NCBI GenBank assembly: GCA_013297725.1
Contig: JAAFIB010000001.1
Coordinates: 1 to 64,000, forward strand
Direction: 5' to 3'
DNA from: Sphingomonadales bacterium
GTDB taxonomy: Bacteria > Pseudomonadota > Alphaproteobacteria > Sphingomonadales > Sphingomonadaceae
Length of the DNA: 64,000 bases
Part shown: one piece after another, positions 29,593 through 39,693 of the stretch
How positions within the stretch are numbered: the first letter of the stretch is position 1
Layout of the letters: each line of letters starts with the position of its first letter
The notes under the pieces: model-generated
Database searches by the model: none
What the model was told of the DNA's origin: nothing
Seen by the model: the letters and a program-made list of their open reading frames with translations, nothing else
Translations under genes and position numbers: made by a program

Positions 29593-31305
29593 TCAGGCTG
29601 ATTGGTTCCGCCAAGCGGTCAGCACGGCTTTCATATCCAGATCGGCGGGGGCAAGCGCCCAAGCCTTGGCGAAAGAGGCATCGTCGCTTTCGGGAGCAGG
29701 CGCGGGCGGATCTATCCGGATACGGGTCGGCATCATCACCGAGTCACCAAGCAAGATCGCCTCACCGCGACGAAGTGTCGAGAACATGGCAGTGATTCCG
29801 CGAACCGAATCTGGCAGCAAGTTGCGCACATAGGCCTGGTCGTCGGGATTAGAGATGCGCAGGCACAGGAAACTACCGCATTGCGAGAGGATTGTGCTCG
29901 AAACCTCGCGTGGCCGCTGACTGATGACGGTCAGACTGATTCCATACTTGCGCCCTTCCTTGGCGATGCGCTCGGCCGATGTGCGCGCAGCCTCGGCGCT
30001 GCTGTCACGATCGTTCAGATAGATGTGCGCTTCATCGGCGAAGACCGCAACCGGATATTTCTTCTTGTTCACCCGGCGATACCAATAGGCGAAGTCGAAC
30101 AGACATCTTAGAATCAGCGAGATAACCGACGCACGAACGTCAAACGGCACGCTGCTCAGGTCGACTACGACCACCTTCTTACTCTCCCCCACTGTCTCGC
30201 CAAGTAAGCGTCGAAAAAGATCGTCCATCGACGCGCTCGTAGAGTATTTCTTCGGATTGAAGATTAGATCGTAACGTCGATCGTTCATACGGGAGTCGAT
30301 GCGCATCAGTAGCCGGGTGAACTGCCCGAATAGTGGCCCCTGCTTCTCACCACGACCGCCCTGGACCATCTCCGCATCTAGCGTCCGGAATGCATTGATG
30401 AGCCGGTTGAAGTCGAAATAGACCGGCGTATCGATCGTAATCTTGGGGATGCCTAGCGCGGTATTTTCGGCGTGGCTTTCCTTCGCTCCCTGCAACAATT
30501 CCTTGAACTTGGCGATCTGGTTCGGTGCGGCAGATTCACTGCGATCAACCATCAGCCCAAGCAGCTCCTCCGAGTTCATCAGCCAATAAGGAAGCTCAAG
30601 GTCGGTCGCGGAAATCACGTCGGCGCAGGCGCCGAAGGTCGCACCATATTCCCCGTGGAGGTCGAACAGCACGATTGTCGATTGCGGGAAGGCACACATT
30701 TTCTGTACAATCGAGGCGACCGTCCAGGACTTTCCACCCCCGGTCTGGCCGAGAATGGCGGCGTGGCGTGTCAGAAAGGCGTCGAGGTTGATCTTGGCGG
30801 CCTGCCCGGGGATCAGCGACAAAGCGCCGAGCGAAAAATCACCTTCGGCATAACCGGCATATATTCGGTCGATCGTAGCGCCGTCTACTGCGAACACCGG
30901 TGCGTTGACGGTAGGCATCGTGTCGGTGCCGCGTTCGAATGTTCCTTTGGAATCGAGTGTACCGACTGGGACAGTGGACAGGCTGCGTGAAACACGGTCG
31001 AGCAGTGCGACCGATTCCTGATCGGCAAGTTTGATCTCGGTTGGCGATATTCGGTCTTCCTTCATATCAATCCCGGTGACCATGCACAGAAGATATCCGG
31101 CGGGCAGCGAAACCATTACAAAGGTCCCGGGTTGCCCGATCACGAGCGGAGTCGGCCCTACTTCGCTAGGGATATCGACCGACATCGAAGCGGGTACGCC
31201 CGAAGGCGGTAGGACGTCGTCAACGTCACTCAGCGAGACGAAGACTTGATCGCCGGTCACGCCCACCACTTTGCCGATGCGATATGCGCTTGCCTGATTT
31301 GTCAT
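29593..31305 (-). CDS. herA: HerA-type ATPase (DUF87)
   Basis: HAAILGQTGGGKSWTVASIVQK Walker A; VAVFADEAHIYL; LTVISQRPREVSSTILSQCGSFLCLRISNPDDQAYVRNLLPD; start set to MTNQASAYRIGKVVG. Confidence 0.9.
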   Translation of the reverse strand: MTNQASAYRIGKVVGVTGDQVFVSLSDVDDVLPPSGVPASMSVDIPSEVGPTPLVIGQPGTFVMVSLPAGYLLCMVTGIDMKEDRISPTEIKLADQESVALLDRVSRSLSTVPVGTLDSKGTFERGTDTMPTVNAPVFAVDGATIDRIYAGYAEGDFSLGALSLIPGQAAKINLDAFLTRHAAILGQTGGGKSWTVASIVQKMCAFPQSTIVLFDLHGEYGATFGACADVISATDLELPYWLMNSEELLGLMVDRSESAAPNQIAKFKELLQGAKESHAENTALGIPKITIDTPVYFDFNRLINAFRTLDAEMVQGGRGEKQGPLFGQFTRLLMRIDSRMNDRRYDLIFNPKKYSTSASMDDLFRRLLGETVGESKKVVVVDLSSVPFDVRASVISLILRCLFDFAYWYRRVNKKKYPVAVFADEAHIYLNDRDSSAEAARTSAERIAKEGRKYGISLTVISQRPREVSSTILSQCGSFLCLRISNPDDQAYVRNLLPDSVRGITAMFSTLRRGEAILLGDSVMMPTRIRIDPPAPAPESDDASFAKAWALAPADLDMKAVLTAWRNQSA

Positions 31306-32345
31306 GCGAATAGCTCCACGAATTTGCTGAATTTCCAGAGGTCGGTGCCAGTGGCGTGCGGCAAGCCCTGAGAGATTCCCGCTGCATCGAAACCCGCGCC
31401 GAACGCCCGCGCCGTCTTGAGCGCGGCCATCCCTGCGGTTTCGGAGGCGCATAGCGCGAACAGGCGGATCTTCGCGTCGGCGACGGCGGGCTGGATCAGG
31501 CTGGCGTTGATATGGTCATCGCCGTAGCTGAAACCACAGCTAACTAAGTATTTACAGCTGGCCCCGAGCGATTGGCTCATCTCCCGGAACAGCGTGTCAT
31601 AAGGGTACTGCAGGGTATCCATGACCTTTCCTCTACGCGGGAGCACCATCACGCGTTTCTCAATTGCGGGGATGGCGGCAGGATGACGTTCGAAAATCTT
31701 GCCGTCCCGCACGAACCAAGACACCGAACCGTGCAGCTTGATCAGACGGACCGTCAACGCAGGATGCTCCGCGAAACGGGAATTACCCTGCAGAGCGCCG
31801 CAAACGGTATTGAAGCGCTGCGGATCGAAGAAGCGCTCGACCGAACCGACAAACCCGGTTTCGACGACGACTCCGGTTAGCGCCCCGGCAATCTCGAACA
31901 GCATGTCATAGTTGGTTGTGAAAAAATAAATGCAGCTCGGGCGGCCATAGGTGCGCTGCTTCAAAAGCTCGAGTAGCCGTACATGATGGTCCAGTTTCGG
32001 GCTAGTGATGCCGAGGATCACATCCGTGACAAGTTCGCGTAGACGCGCCTCGAGAGCAGTGAAGCGCGCGTCTCCCGAATTGATCCCATGTTCCTTTACT
32101 TTGTCAGCGATCACTTCGATATTGGGTTCGCCGCTTGTTGCTTCGTAAGAAAGAGCGAAAGCGGCAAGCGCCTCTTCGAGGTCCGCCCGCGCTGCAGTAT
32201 CAAGCCCCGCGACAACCTCTCTGGTAAGGCCGGGCATCATTGGATAACCTGCCTCGACCGACGTTCCAGCGCCGAACAAAAATCCAGTGTTCGCAAGCCC
32301 ATTGGAGATGTTCGGTAGTATCGCCGCCAAATCGATTTTATACAT
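31302..32345 (-). CDS. SIR2-family protein
   Basis: TGFLFGAGTSVEAGYPMMPGLTREV; FFTTNYDMLFEIAG; RLIKLHGSVSWF; overlaps herA start by ATGA. Confidence 0.9.
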   Translation of the reverse strand: MYKIDLAAILPNISNGLANTGFLFGAGTSVEAGYPMMPGLTREVVAGLDTAARADLEEALAAFALSYEATSGEPNIEVIADKVKEHGINSGDARFTALEARLRELVTDVILGITSPKLDHHVRLLELLKQRTYGRPSCIYFFTTNYDMLFEIAGALTGVVVETGFVGSVERFFDPQRFNTVCGALQGNSRFAEHPALTVRLIKLHGSVSWFVRDGKIFERHPAAIPAIEKRVMVLPRRGKVMDTLQYPYDTLFREMSQSLGASCKYLVSCGFSYGDDHINASLIQPAVADAKIRLFALCASETAGMAALKTARAFGAGFDAAGISQGLPHATGTDLWKFSKFVELFA

Positions 32346-32804
32346 TCCTCCAGCCCCCCGCCCCGTTTGCAAAAGGCGAGACGCCTTCCAAATGCCAGCC
32401 AAATATTGATTGTCGAATGTTCGACCGGCATTCGCGAATCACATCGCGGCACAAATACGCGTGAGGGGTCTCGGTCGGATAGTGGTTTAAAGTCAAGCAA
32501 AGATGGCTGACTGTTTTGGATAGCAGACCCAGTCTGGAACCAACTCTGACGGGTTTGGTATTGCGCAATGCCCAGTTGCATACCGCAATGTGGCTGCTTC
32601 GGGATCCAACAGTCTCAAAGCTTCTGATCAGTAGACGGCTCTCGATATTGTCCGATAAACGGCGGTATCAATCCAGTTGATGAACGAACGGCAGCTTAAC
32701 GCAAATCCACACTAATAAGAGACTGTCGGCACAGTCCAACTTAGCCGACTTATTGCTAGGCTAAATCGTGTATGCCCTGAGTAGCTTTCCTGCCAGATCA
32801 GTAT

Positions 32805-32909
32805 TGTATCGAAAACGAACGATTTCGGTGCAAGCGCCTGAGTTATATCGAAAATTAGCTTGACTTGCATTTCAATACAGCTAGTATTTCAAGCTACGTA
32901 TTCGATACA
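32805..32909. promoter_or_regulatory. Candidate res site with three subsites upstream of resolvase
   Basis: TGTATCGAAAAC..GATTTCGGTGCA (32805-32832), TATATCGAAAAT..ATTTCAATACA (32844-32879), TAGTATTTCAAG..TATTCGATACA (32882-32909). Confidence 0.5.
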
Positions 32910-32918
32910 GAGAGAGTT

Positions 32919-33494
32919 ATGCCACGTACATTTGCATACTGCCGCGTTAGCAAAGCTGACCAATCCTATGAAAACCAACTCCACGAAATTCTAGCCGCTG
33001 GTTTTCAGGTTGATGCAAGGCGAGTGGTTTCAGAAACGGTGTCTGGATCAATTGCTGCTTTTGAACGGAAGGGCTTTCGCAGCCTCGTGAACCGATTGGA
33101 GTGGGATGACGTTTTGATTGTCACAAAGTTGGACCGCCTCGGAAGAAACGCGATGGATGTTCGCGCAACGGTTGAGCGGCTAGCTGAACTACAGGTGCGT
33201 GTTCACTGTCTCGCTCTTGGGGGAACAGACTTAACGAGTGCTGCTGGTAAAATGACAATGGCGGTGATCGCAGCTGTTGCCGAGTTCGAACGCGACCTAC
33301 TGATCGAACGGACGCATGCAGGTTTGGTTCGTGCTAAAGCACAGGGGAAAAAGCTGGGTCGTCCGAGCAGCCTCACCACAGAGCAGCAAGAAGTAATCCG
33401 TTTGCAACGCAAAAAAGGCGTGTCGCTAGGATCACTAGCCAAAGAGTATGACGTGAGCCGGTCCGCTATTCAGCGCGTAGAGCGAACATCCTAA
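32919..33494 (+). CDS. serine recombinase/resolvase family protein
   Basis: MPRTFAYCRVSKADQSYENQ...VTKLDRLGRNAMDV...MTMAVIAAVAEFERDLLIERTHAGL...GRPSSLT...C-terminal HTH. Confidence 0.93.
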   Translation: MPRTFAYCRVSKADQSYENQLHEILAAGFQVDARRVVSETVSGSIAAFERKGFRSLVNRLEWDDVLIVTKLDRLGRNAMDVRATVERLAELQVRVHCLALGGTDLTSAAGKMTMAVIAAVAEFERDLLIERTHAGLVRAKAQGKKLGRPSSLTTEQQEVIRLQRKKGVSLGSLAKEYDVSRSAIQRVERTS

Positions 33495-33708
33495 ATAGAT
33501 CATTGCAGTTACTTGGGTAGCAATCAGCTGTGTTCTAACCTTAATCCAGCAGGGCAAGCTCCAACATCCAGCATAGTAAAATTGGCAGAATACGGCGTAT
33601 TTTTATCTACTCAAAAAATCTCTGTTGACAGGCATTATGTAAAAGTTAGGTTATTCTCAAATAATTGAGTCGCAAGCAATAAATACCTATCCAAACGGGG
33701 AGTGGGCC

Positions 33709-33933
33709 ATGAAACTTGCCTTATTTGCTGGAACAGCATTTGCTTTAGTGTTTAGTGCTCCGGCACAAGCTACCGAAACCGTCACCTATAAATATGACGC
33801 CAAGGGGCGTTTAGTTGAGGTGAAACGCACCGGTACGGTGAATAATAATGTCACGACCAACTACACGCACGATAAGGCGAACAATCGCAAGGCTGTGACA
33901 ACGACAGGATCGAGCAATGCGCCGCCTCCCTGA
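33709..33933 (+). CDS. small secreted YD-repeat protein (module A)
   Basis: Signal peptide then TETVTYKYDAKGRLVEVKRTGTVNNNVTTNYTHDKANNRKAVTTTGSSNAPPP. Confidence 0.7.
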   Translation: MKLALFAGTAFALVFSAPAQATETVTYKYDAKGRLVEVKRTGTVNNNVTTNYTHDKANNRKAVTTTGSSNAPPP

Positions 33934-33988
33934 AATATCATCATACTTACCCATTATTTGCGTTGAAAATTAAAATTGTGAGCTGTCG

Positions 33989-35863
33989 ATGAATATTGAG
34001 ATTTATGGTAATGATGCCCCGGTATTCGAGCTTTGTAACATTGTCCGTAGGCATAAATTACCGTGCCTTTTGGCAATTTTTTTGAATATTTTTTCTTTAA
34101 ATCCAGTACTTTCTCAAACTCCTCCCGCTCAAATTAGCGAACAGTCGGTTGACAAGTTTGGTGTCGAACGAAAAACGGGGCGTGTCGGTTTTTCTTCTCC
34201 GACGTTAATTGAAATTGGCTCAAAGGACGCATCTTTACTAAGTCTGTCCTACAATCATATCGACGGTCTCGACTTAGTGCCAAGTCTTTTGCCACGGCTA
34301 GTCTTTAGTGACTTCTATGATCAGCAAACGCAGACTTCCTATGTTGTAGCAAGTGTTCAATATATTGGAATTGTTGAATCATTCCGAAAGGTTTCAAGCA
34401 CTATTACATTTACTCCGGAATATCCTACTGGCTCTAGTTTGGTTCAGTCAGGCAATGAGATCATTTTTACCGACAAACATGGATTCAAACTTAGATTTGG
34501 TAACCCTATTAAGGCTGAGTATCCAGATGGTCGTGTTATTACTTTCAATGGTTATAGTGGAAATTATGGTATTCCTACATCAGTAGTTAATAATTATGGG
34601 TATGGATTGAAGTTTTCAAACCAGACAAATCGAGTCGAAATTCAAGCTGTAAATTTGACTTCTGATTTCTGTGACATGCAATCTGCTACGCCTTGCAATG
34701 GCCTCTCGCGCATTCGAGGGGCCGCAGTTGATTACTCGCCTACTGAGCGTACATTGACTGACGCAAACGGCGGTCAAACTAAGTATCGGTTTGCTAGTTA
34801 TCAGGCGTATAAATGGAGACCGTATTGTTATGCTGGTGGGGATCTTGGGCAAATAAATTGCCCTAAAGCGGACATTGATGTTCAAAACTATCCTGTCGGT
34901 ATTACATTTCCCGGATCACTAGTTGAAAATATTACAATAGCTTATCAAGGCATCGGTTTATATGGTGCTGCTGGGGTTTCTCATGACGATATTCGAGTGG
35001 CAACTGTTACCAAAAATGGCATCACAGCAACATACAATATAAATTTTTACCAGGTGGGGAGCGCTGGCTACCCTACTCCCAATGCTCCATATTTTCTGCA
35101 AATACAAAGTATGGTAAATGGGCAGCAGGGAACATATTCAGAGGTGCTGCGTCCCACATATAAATGGGGGCGCGGAAGATCGGCGTTGTTGCATGTCAAG
35201 GACGAATTGGGAAGGCGCACCAATTATGGCTTTAACAGCGAGTTGGAGGTTTCTAGTTATACCTCTCCCGAAGGCAATGGTGCCAACAACACCTTCGATG
35301 CGCGTAACAATGTTACTAGGAGTGCGCAGACTGCGAAAACAGGTACTAGCATGCCCGATCTTGAGACACGTTTCACTTATGCCGCCGCTTGCGATGCCTC
35401 GACCTTGATGACATGTAACAAGCCGCTGACTGTGACGGATCCCAAAGGTGCAGTAGCTGAGTATACCTACAACTCCATGGGTCAGATTTTGACGGAGACG
35501 AAACCCGCGCCAGCGCTTGGTGCGCCGCGACCAAAGGTAACTAATAGCTATACGATGCGAACAGCCTACATTGCTGGAGCAAATGGCACCATCGTCGCGG
35601 CAGGCCCACCAATTTCCATGCTTACGCAGTCATCGACATGTAATACGCTATCAACCTGTGCAGGCACAAGTGATGAGGTTCTAACTACCTACGATTATGG
35701 CCCGACCACTGGCTTAAACAATCTCAATCTTAGAGGAATATCGGTTACCGCAGTAGACGGCGCAGGGCAGCTGCAGACTTTACGAACTTGTTATCAATAC
35801 AATTATTTTGGCGAGAAAATTTCTGAAACACCCCCGATGGGAACGGGGAGTTCATGCCCATGA
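33989..35863 (+). CDS. RHS/YD-repeat N-terminal protein (module A)
   Basis: Signal-like N-terminus; YD-like repeats; ends CYQYNYFGEKISETPPMGTGSSCP; overlaps next ORF by ATGA. Confidence 0.75.
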   Translation: MNIEIYGNDAPVFELCNIVRRHKLPCLLAIFLNIFSLNPVLSQTPPAQISEQSVDKFGVERKTGRVGFSSPTLIEIGSKDASLLSLSYNHIDGLDLVPSLLPRLVFSDFYDQQTQTSYVVASVQYIGIVESFRKVSSTITFTPEYPTGSSLVQSGNEIIFTDKHGFKLRFGNPIKAEYPDGRVITFNGYSGNYGIPTSVVNNYGYGLKFSNQTNRVEIQAVNLTSDFCDMQSATPCNGLSRIRGAAVDYSPTERTLTDANGGQTKYRFASYQAYKWRPYCYAGGDLGQINCPKADIDVQNYPVGITFPGSLVENITIAYQGIGLYGAAGVSHDDIRVATVTKNGITATYNINFYQVGSAGYPTPNAPYFLQIQSMVNGQQGTYSEVLRPTYKWGRGRSALLHVKDELGRRTNYGFNSELEVSSYTSPEGNGANNTFDARNNVTRSAQTAKTGTSMPDLETRFTYAAACDASTLMTCNKPLTVTDPKGAVAEYTYNSMGQILTETKPAPALGAPRPKVTNSYTMRTAYIAGANGTIVAAGPPISMLTQSSTCNTLSTCAGTSDEVLTTYDYGPTTGLNNLNLRGISVTAVDGAGQLQTLRTCYQYNYFGEKISETPPMGTGSSCP

Positions 35864-38472
35864 TTAGGAACACTGTGCCGATCAGGTTGGCGCTACTGAT
35901 TTTGATGGGCGTTACGCCTGTGTCTGCAAACGCGCAGTCTGTGCCCTCGGATTATACTTCAGCTGCACGGTACGATTCGCTCGGCCGCGTTATCGGAACG
36001 ATTGCACCTGATCCTGATGGTGTTGGGCCGCGTCCGCGTGCTGCCACGCGCACAACATACGATCTGGCTGGAATGCCGATTAGAGTTGAGAAGGGATTTC
36101 TGACCGAATGGCAGCCAGAGACGGTGGCTCCAATTGCATGGCCCGGTTTTACAATCTCTTCGAGCATCGAAACGAGCTACGATATTGCACGGCGTAAGAT
36201 TAAGGACACAGTAAAAGGTAGTAACGGAGTTGCGGTAACTCTCACCCAATATAGTTATGACGCATTGGGTCGTCTCGAATGCACCGCGGTTCGTATGAAC
36301 AGCGCAGCGTATGCTGCGCTACCTGCCAGTGCCTGCAGTTTGGGTGTCGAAGGAACAGAAGGTCCTGATAGGATCACCAAGATCACCTATAACGCGGCAA
36401 GCGAGCAGATCAAAACCACGTTAGCCTTCGGCACGCCACATCAGGCAGATGACGAAGCCAGCAGCTATACACTCAATGGCAAATTGGAGAGCATCACCGA
36501 CGGTGAAAATAACCGCACGACATTCGAATATGACGGCCACGACCGTCTGGCCAAAACCCGCTACCCGGTCGCATCGGTAGGAGCATTGGCCAGCTCGACC
36601 ACTGATTTTGAGCAGCTGACCTATGATGCTAACAGCAACGTCACACAGCGCCGGTTGCGCGATGGGCAATTGATCAACTCGATATTCGACAATCTCAACC
36701 GGCAAATCACTAAGGACGTTCCGAATATTGCGTACAATGATTTCGATAAAAGTTACACCTATGACCTGATGAACCGTCCGTTAGCCGTTGCCGATGCCAG
36801 TGGCACGATCAGCTACACTTATGACGGATTTGGTCGCCTCCTTACCGAAAGCATGTCGGGTTCGACCGTGAAAACACTAGTCTATGATATCGCCGGACGA
36901 CCGACGCGCCTAACCCATCCTGACGGTTTTTATATCAATTATGATTACGACGTCACTGGCAACGTTATTCAAATCCGTGAAAACGGCGCAACCTCCGGGC
37001 AAGGGGTACTAGCGACCTATGCCTTTGACAATCTGGGCCGCAGGACATCGCTGACCCGGGGCAACGGAACCGTGACCAATTACACTTATGATCCAATTGC
37101 ACGATTAACGGGTTTCACCCACGACCTGGCCGGAACGATCCAAGACCTGAGCGTTAACAGCTTCACCTATAACCCTACCAGTCAGATCACGGGCTATACG
37201 CGCAGCAATGACAGCTATGCATGGAAAGGCCATTACAACGTCAACCGCGCTTATGGCACCAACGGGCTCAATCAATTGACCAGTGCTGGGGCGACAGCGC
37301 TGGGCTATGATCTGCGCGGCAATCTCAATGCATCGGGCAATACAATCTATGACTACACCAGCGAGAACCGCCTTGTTAAAAGCAAAACGACCTATGCGTG
37401 TCCTCCGAAAACCTCATGTCAGCCATCGCCATCTTTCACATTGACATACGACCCTGCTGGCAGGTTGCGCACTGTGGGTGGGAATTTCGCAGCCACAACG
37501 GTCTTTGAACACCTAGGCCAGAGGCTGATCATCGAGCGTGACGACATAGGCACCATCTTGCGCCGATATGTGCATGGGCCCGGCGATGACGAGCCGGTGG
37601 TCTGGTATGAAGGTTCAGGAACGAGTGACAAACGTTGGCTTCACACCGACGAGCGCGGCAGTGTGGTTGCGGTGAGCACAGGCGGCGGGGCTGCATCGAT
37701 CATCAACTCCTATGATGAATATGGCATCCCCGCATCCACCAACGCCGGACGGTTCCAATACACCGGGCAGGTGTGGCTTGCCGAGATCGGCCTCTATTAT
37801 TACAAAGCTCGGATGTACTCGCCCACGCTGGGCCGGTTTATGCAGACTGATCCGATCGGGTATAAAGATGGCATTAACTGGTACGACTATGTCGATGGGG
37901 ATCCAATTAATCGGACTGATCCGACGGGGTTGTCCTGTCAAAATACTGGCACGAGAGGTAAACCAGGGCTGACCTGTAAATTTGATGATAGAGAGTCGTT
38001 CCGTAAGGCTGGCTATTCTAATGAACAAATTCGAGCAGCTGAGGGGCAGTATACGAGGGCCGTGCGCCAGTTGGAGGGCAAGTCTGCTGGAACTGTAGCA
38101 GTTAAAGTGGGTGACGAGTCTTTCAAGGTAGCCGCTGGTGATGTGGCAAATGGTCTTAGGAGAGCCTATGTCACATTTGATGCTGGAACCGGACGCGCAA
38201 GTATGTCGGGTGGGCAACTCCATGGACTAAAGGCGTCAGACGGAGCGAACGGTGGCCTGCCATTCAAGCTAAGGATTGGGAGTGATTTCTTTAAAGAGCA
38301 TTCATCTCGATTTGGACCTCTTGCAACGGAACAGCGGCGGACTTTAATACACGAAGGTATACATACGACGAAGGGAGAAGCTGTTATGACCAATCAGTAC
38401 AAAGCTGGTACGTTTAACGGCGATCATCAGGAGCCTTATAAAGCTGCAGCGACTATATTTGATCAGATGTAG
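35860..38472 (+). CDS. RHS repeat-associated core protein with C-terminal HEXXH tail (module A)
   Basis: Many YD repeats; [46 protein letters not shown] core; tail LIHEGIHTTKGE; ORF track starts at 35854. Confidence 0.9.
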   Translation: MIRNTVPIRLALLILMGVTPVSANAQSVPSDYTSAARYDSLGRVIGTIAPDPDGVGPRPRAATRTTYDLAGMPIRVEKGFLTEWQPETVAPIAWPGFTISSSIETSYDIARRKIKDTVKGSNGVAVTLTQYSYDALGRLECTAVRMNSAAYAALPASACSLGVEGTEGPDRITKITYNAASEQIKTTLAFGTPHQADDEASSYTLNGKLESITDGENNRTTFEYDGHDRLAKTRYPVASVGALASSTTDFEQLTYDANSNVTQRRLRDGQLINSIFDNLNRQITKDVPNIAYNDFDKSYTYDLMNRPLAVADASGTISYTYDGFGRLLTESMSGSTVKTLVYDIAGRPTRLTHPDGFYINYDYDVTGNVIQIRENGATSGQGVLATYAFDNLGRRTSLTRGNGTVTNYTYDPIARLTGFTHDLAGTIQDLSVNSFTYNPTSQITGYTRSNDSYAWKGHYNVNRAYGTNGLNQLTSAGATALGYDLRGNLNASGNTIYDYTSENRLVKSKTTYACPPKTSCQPSPSFTLTYDPAGRLRTVGGNFAATTVFEHLGQRLIIERDDIGTILRRYVHGPGDDEPVVWYEGSGTSDKRWLHTDERGSVVAVSTGGGAASIINSYDEYGIPASTNAGRFQYTGQVWLAEIGLYYYKARMYSPTLGRFMQTDPIGYKDGINWYDYVDGDPINRTDPTGLSCQNTGTRGKPGLTCKFDDRESFRKAGYSNEQIRAAEGQYTRAVRQLEGKSAGTVAVKVGDESFKVAAGDVANGLRRAYVTFDAGTGRASMSGGQLHGLKASDGANGGLPFKLRIGSDFFKEHSSRFGPLATEQRRTLIHEGIHTTKGEAVMTNQYKAGTFNGDHQEPYKAAATIFDQM

Positions 38473-38480
38473 GCAAAGAT

Positions 38481-38972
38481 ATGAATATAAAAATTTATCT
38501 ATTTCCGCTAATACTAAGTAACTGCACTAATGCGGAATTAGATTTTTGTAAAAATGAAAAAATTCAATACGAATACAAAAGTACCGATGGTGATATTTAT
38601 CGATACAGATTTGACCTTAAGCAACAAAAGTTTGTTGTTTATGGCCATCACAAAATGATTGATGAACCAGAGTGGAGTGAAATTTCTCTTGAAACTAAGA
38701 TTAACGATAATTATTTCATTGTGGGTTCCATTTCAATAATCAAAAATATATTTGAAGAATCTTCTTGGAATAAAAATGGTGTGTATTGTAAAAAAATTAG
38801 AGGAAATAAAAACGAAGCTTATGTTGAATGTGATTCTAACAAGTATGCGGGATCTACCAGATATTTATATGATAGTCGTAAAGGAGTGGTATTAATTCAG
38901 GAATACTATAGAAATGGGGTTCAAATTGAGTACAAATCGGTTGGCAAATTTGGACTAGGATACTCCTGTTAG
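38481..38972 (+). CDS. hypothetical putative immunity protein (module A), possible lipoprotein
   Basis: AT-rich ORF immediately after RHS tail; N-terminus MNIKIYLFPLILSNCTNAELDFCKNE. Confidence 0.6.
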   Translation: MNIKIYLFPLILSNCTNAELDFCKNEKIQYEYKSTDGDIYRYRFDLKQQKFVVYGHHKMIDEPEWSEISLETKINDNYFIVGSISIIKNIFEESSWNKNGVYCKKIRGNKNEAYVECDSNKYAGSTRYLYDSRKGVVLIQEYYRNGVQIEYKSVGKFGLGYSC

Positions 38973-39097
38973 GAGAAGTACTCAATTGGAATTGTAGGGA
39001 TTACGGTGATGTCGTGAACGGCGAGCCTGCGCTATTCCTTAATCTACTGGTGCAAACAACTTAGCGGGAAAGAAAAAATTTAAGATGCTATTGCTCT

Positions 39098-39589
39098 ATG
39101 CCTAGCTATATTCACATTATTTTTGTGCCCGCTGACGAAAACGGTCTGCGGCAAACCTTGGGCGACACGCATTGGCCCGTAACGGTTACATCAGCGCAGG
39201 ACCGGGTGTTTGTGGCAGGGACTGTTTAGTTCGGTGGCGATGGACGAGGAGTATTTGCATCAAGCATTCCGCTATGTCGCGCCAAACCCTGCGTGCGCAC
39301 AACTGGTAAAGCGACCGGAAGACCCGCTCTGGTCGAGCGTGAATGCGCATTTTACAAAGGCAGACGATCATGTCGTTAAAGTCTTGCCCGCCTAGGAACG
39401 TGTTGGCGACTTCCGTGTCTTTCTCGGCCAAGAGTTCGAGGAAGCGATGAGGTATGCCGCGCTGCGTAAAGCTAAAAGCGTGGGCCGTCCGATTGAGTCG
39501 AAAGAATGGCTGTCAGATATAGAGGCAAAGACCGGATTGATGCTGATTCCACAAAGCGCGAACCGAAACCCGCTGCAAAGTAAAATCTG
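39098..39589 (+). pseudogene. Degraded REP-associated tyrosine transposase (RAYT)-like gene
   Basis: Fragments in different frames: MPSYIHIIFVPADENGLRQTLGDTHWPVTV / LWQGLFSSVAMDEEYLHQAFRYVAPNPACAQLVKRPEDPLWSSVNAHF / ERVGDFRVFLGQEFEEAMRYAALRKAKSVGRPIESKEWL. Confidence 0.75.
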
Positions 39590-39693
39590 ATCGGGCTTCT
39601 TCGAAACAAATCTACATTCCAAAGTGAAATCAAGCGCTTTGCTATTGCCAGAACAATAGAGCATGATAACGTCCGAGTAAGAGGGGATTCGTG

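Noticed and set aside
29593-31305. HerA ATPase considered as a VirD4-like coupling protein for the T4SS
   Set aside because: HerA/DUF87 signatures and tight coupling to SIR2 fit the defence pair; far from and opposite to the virB operon.
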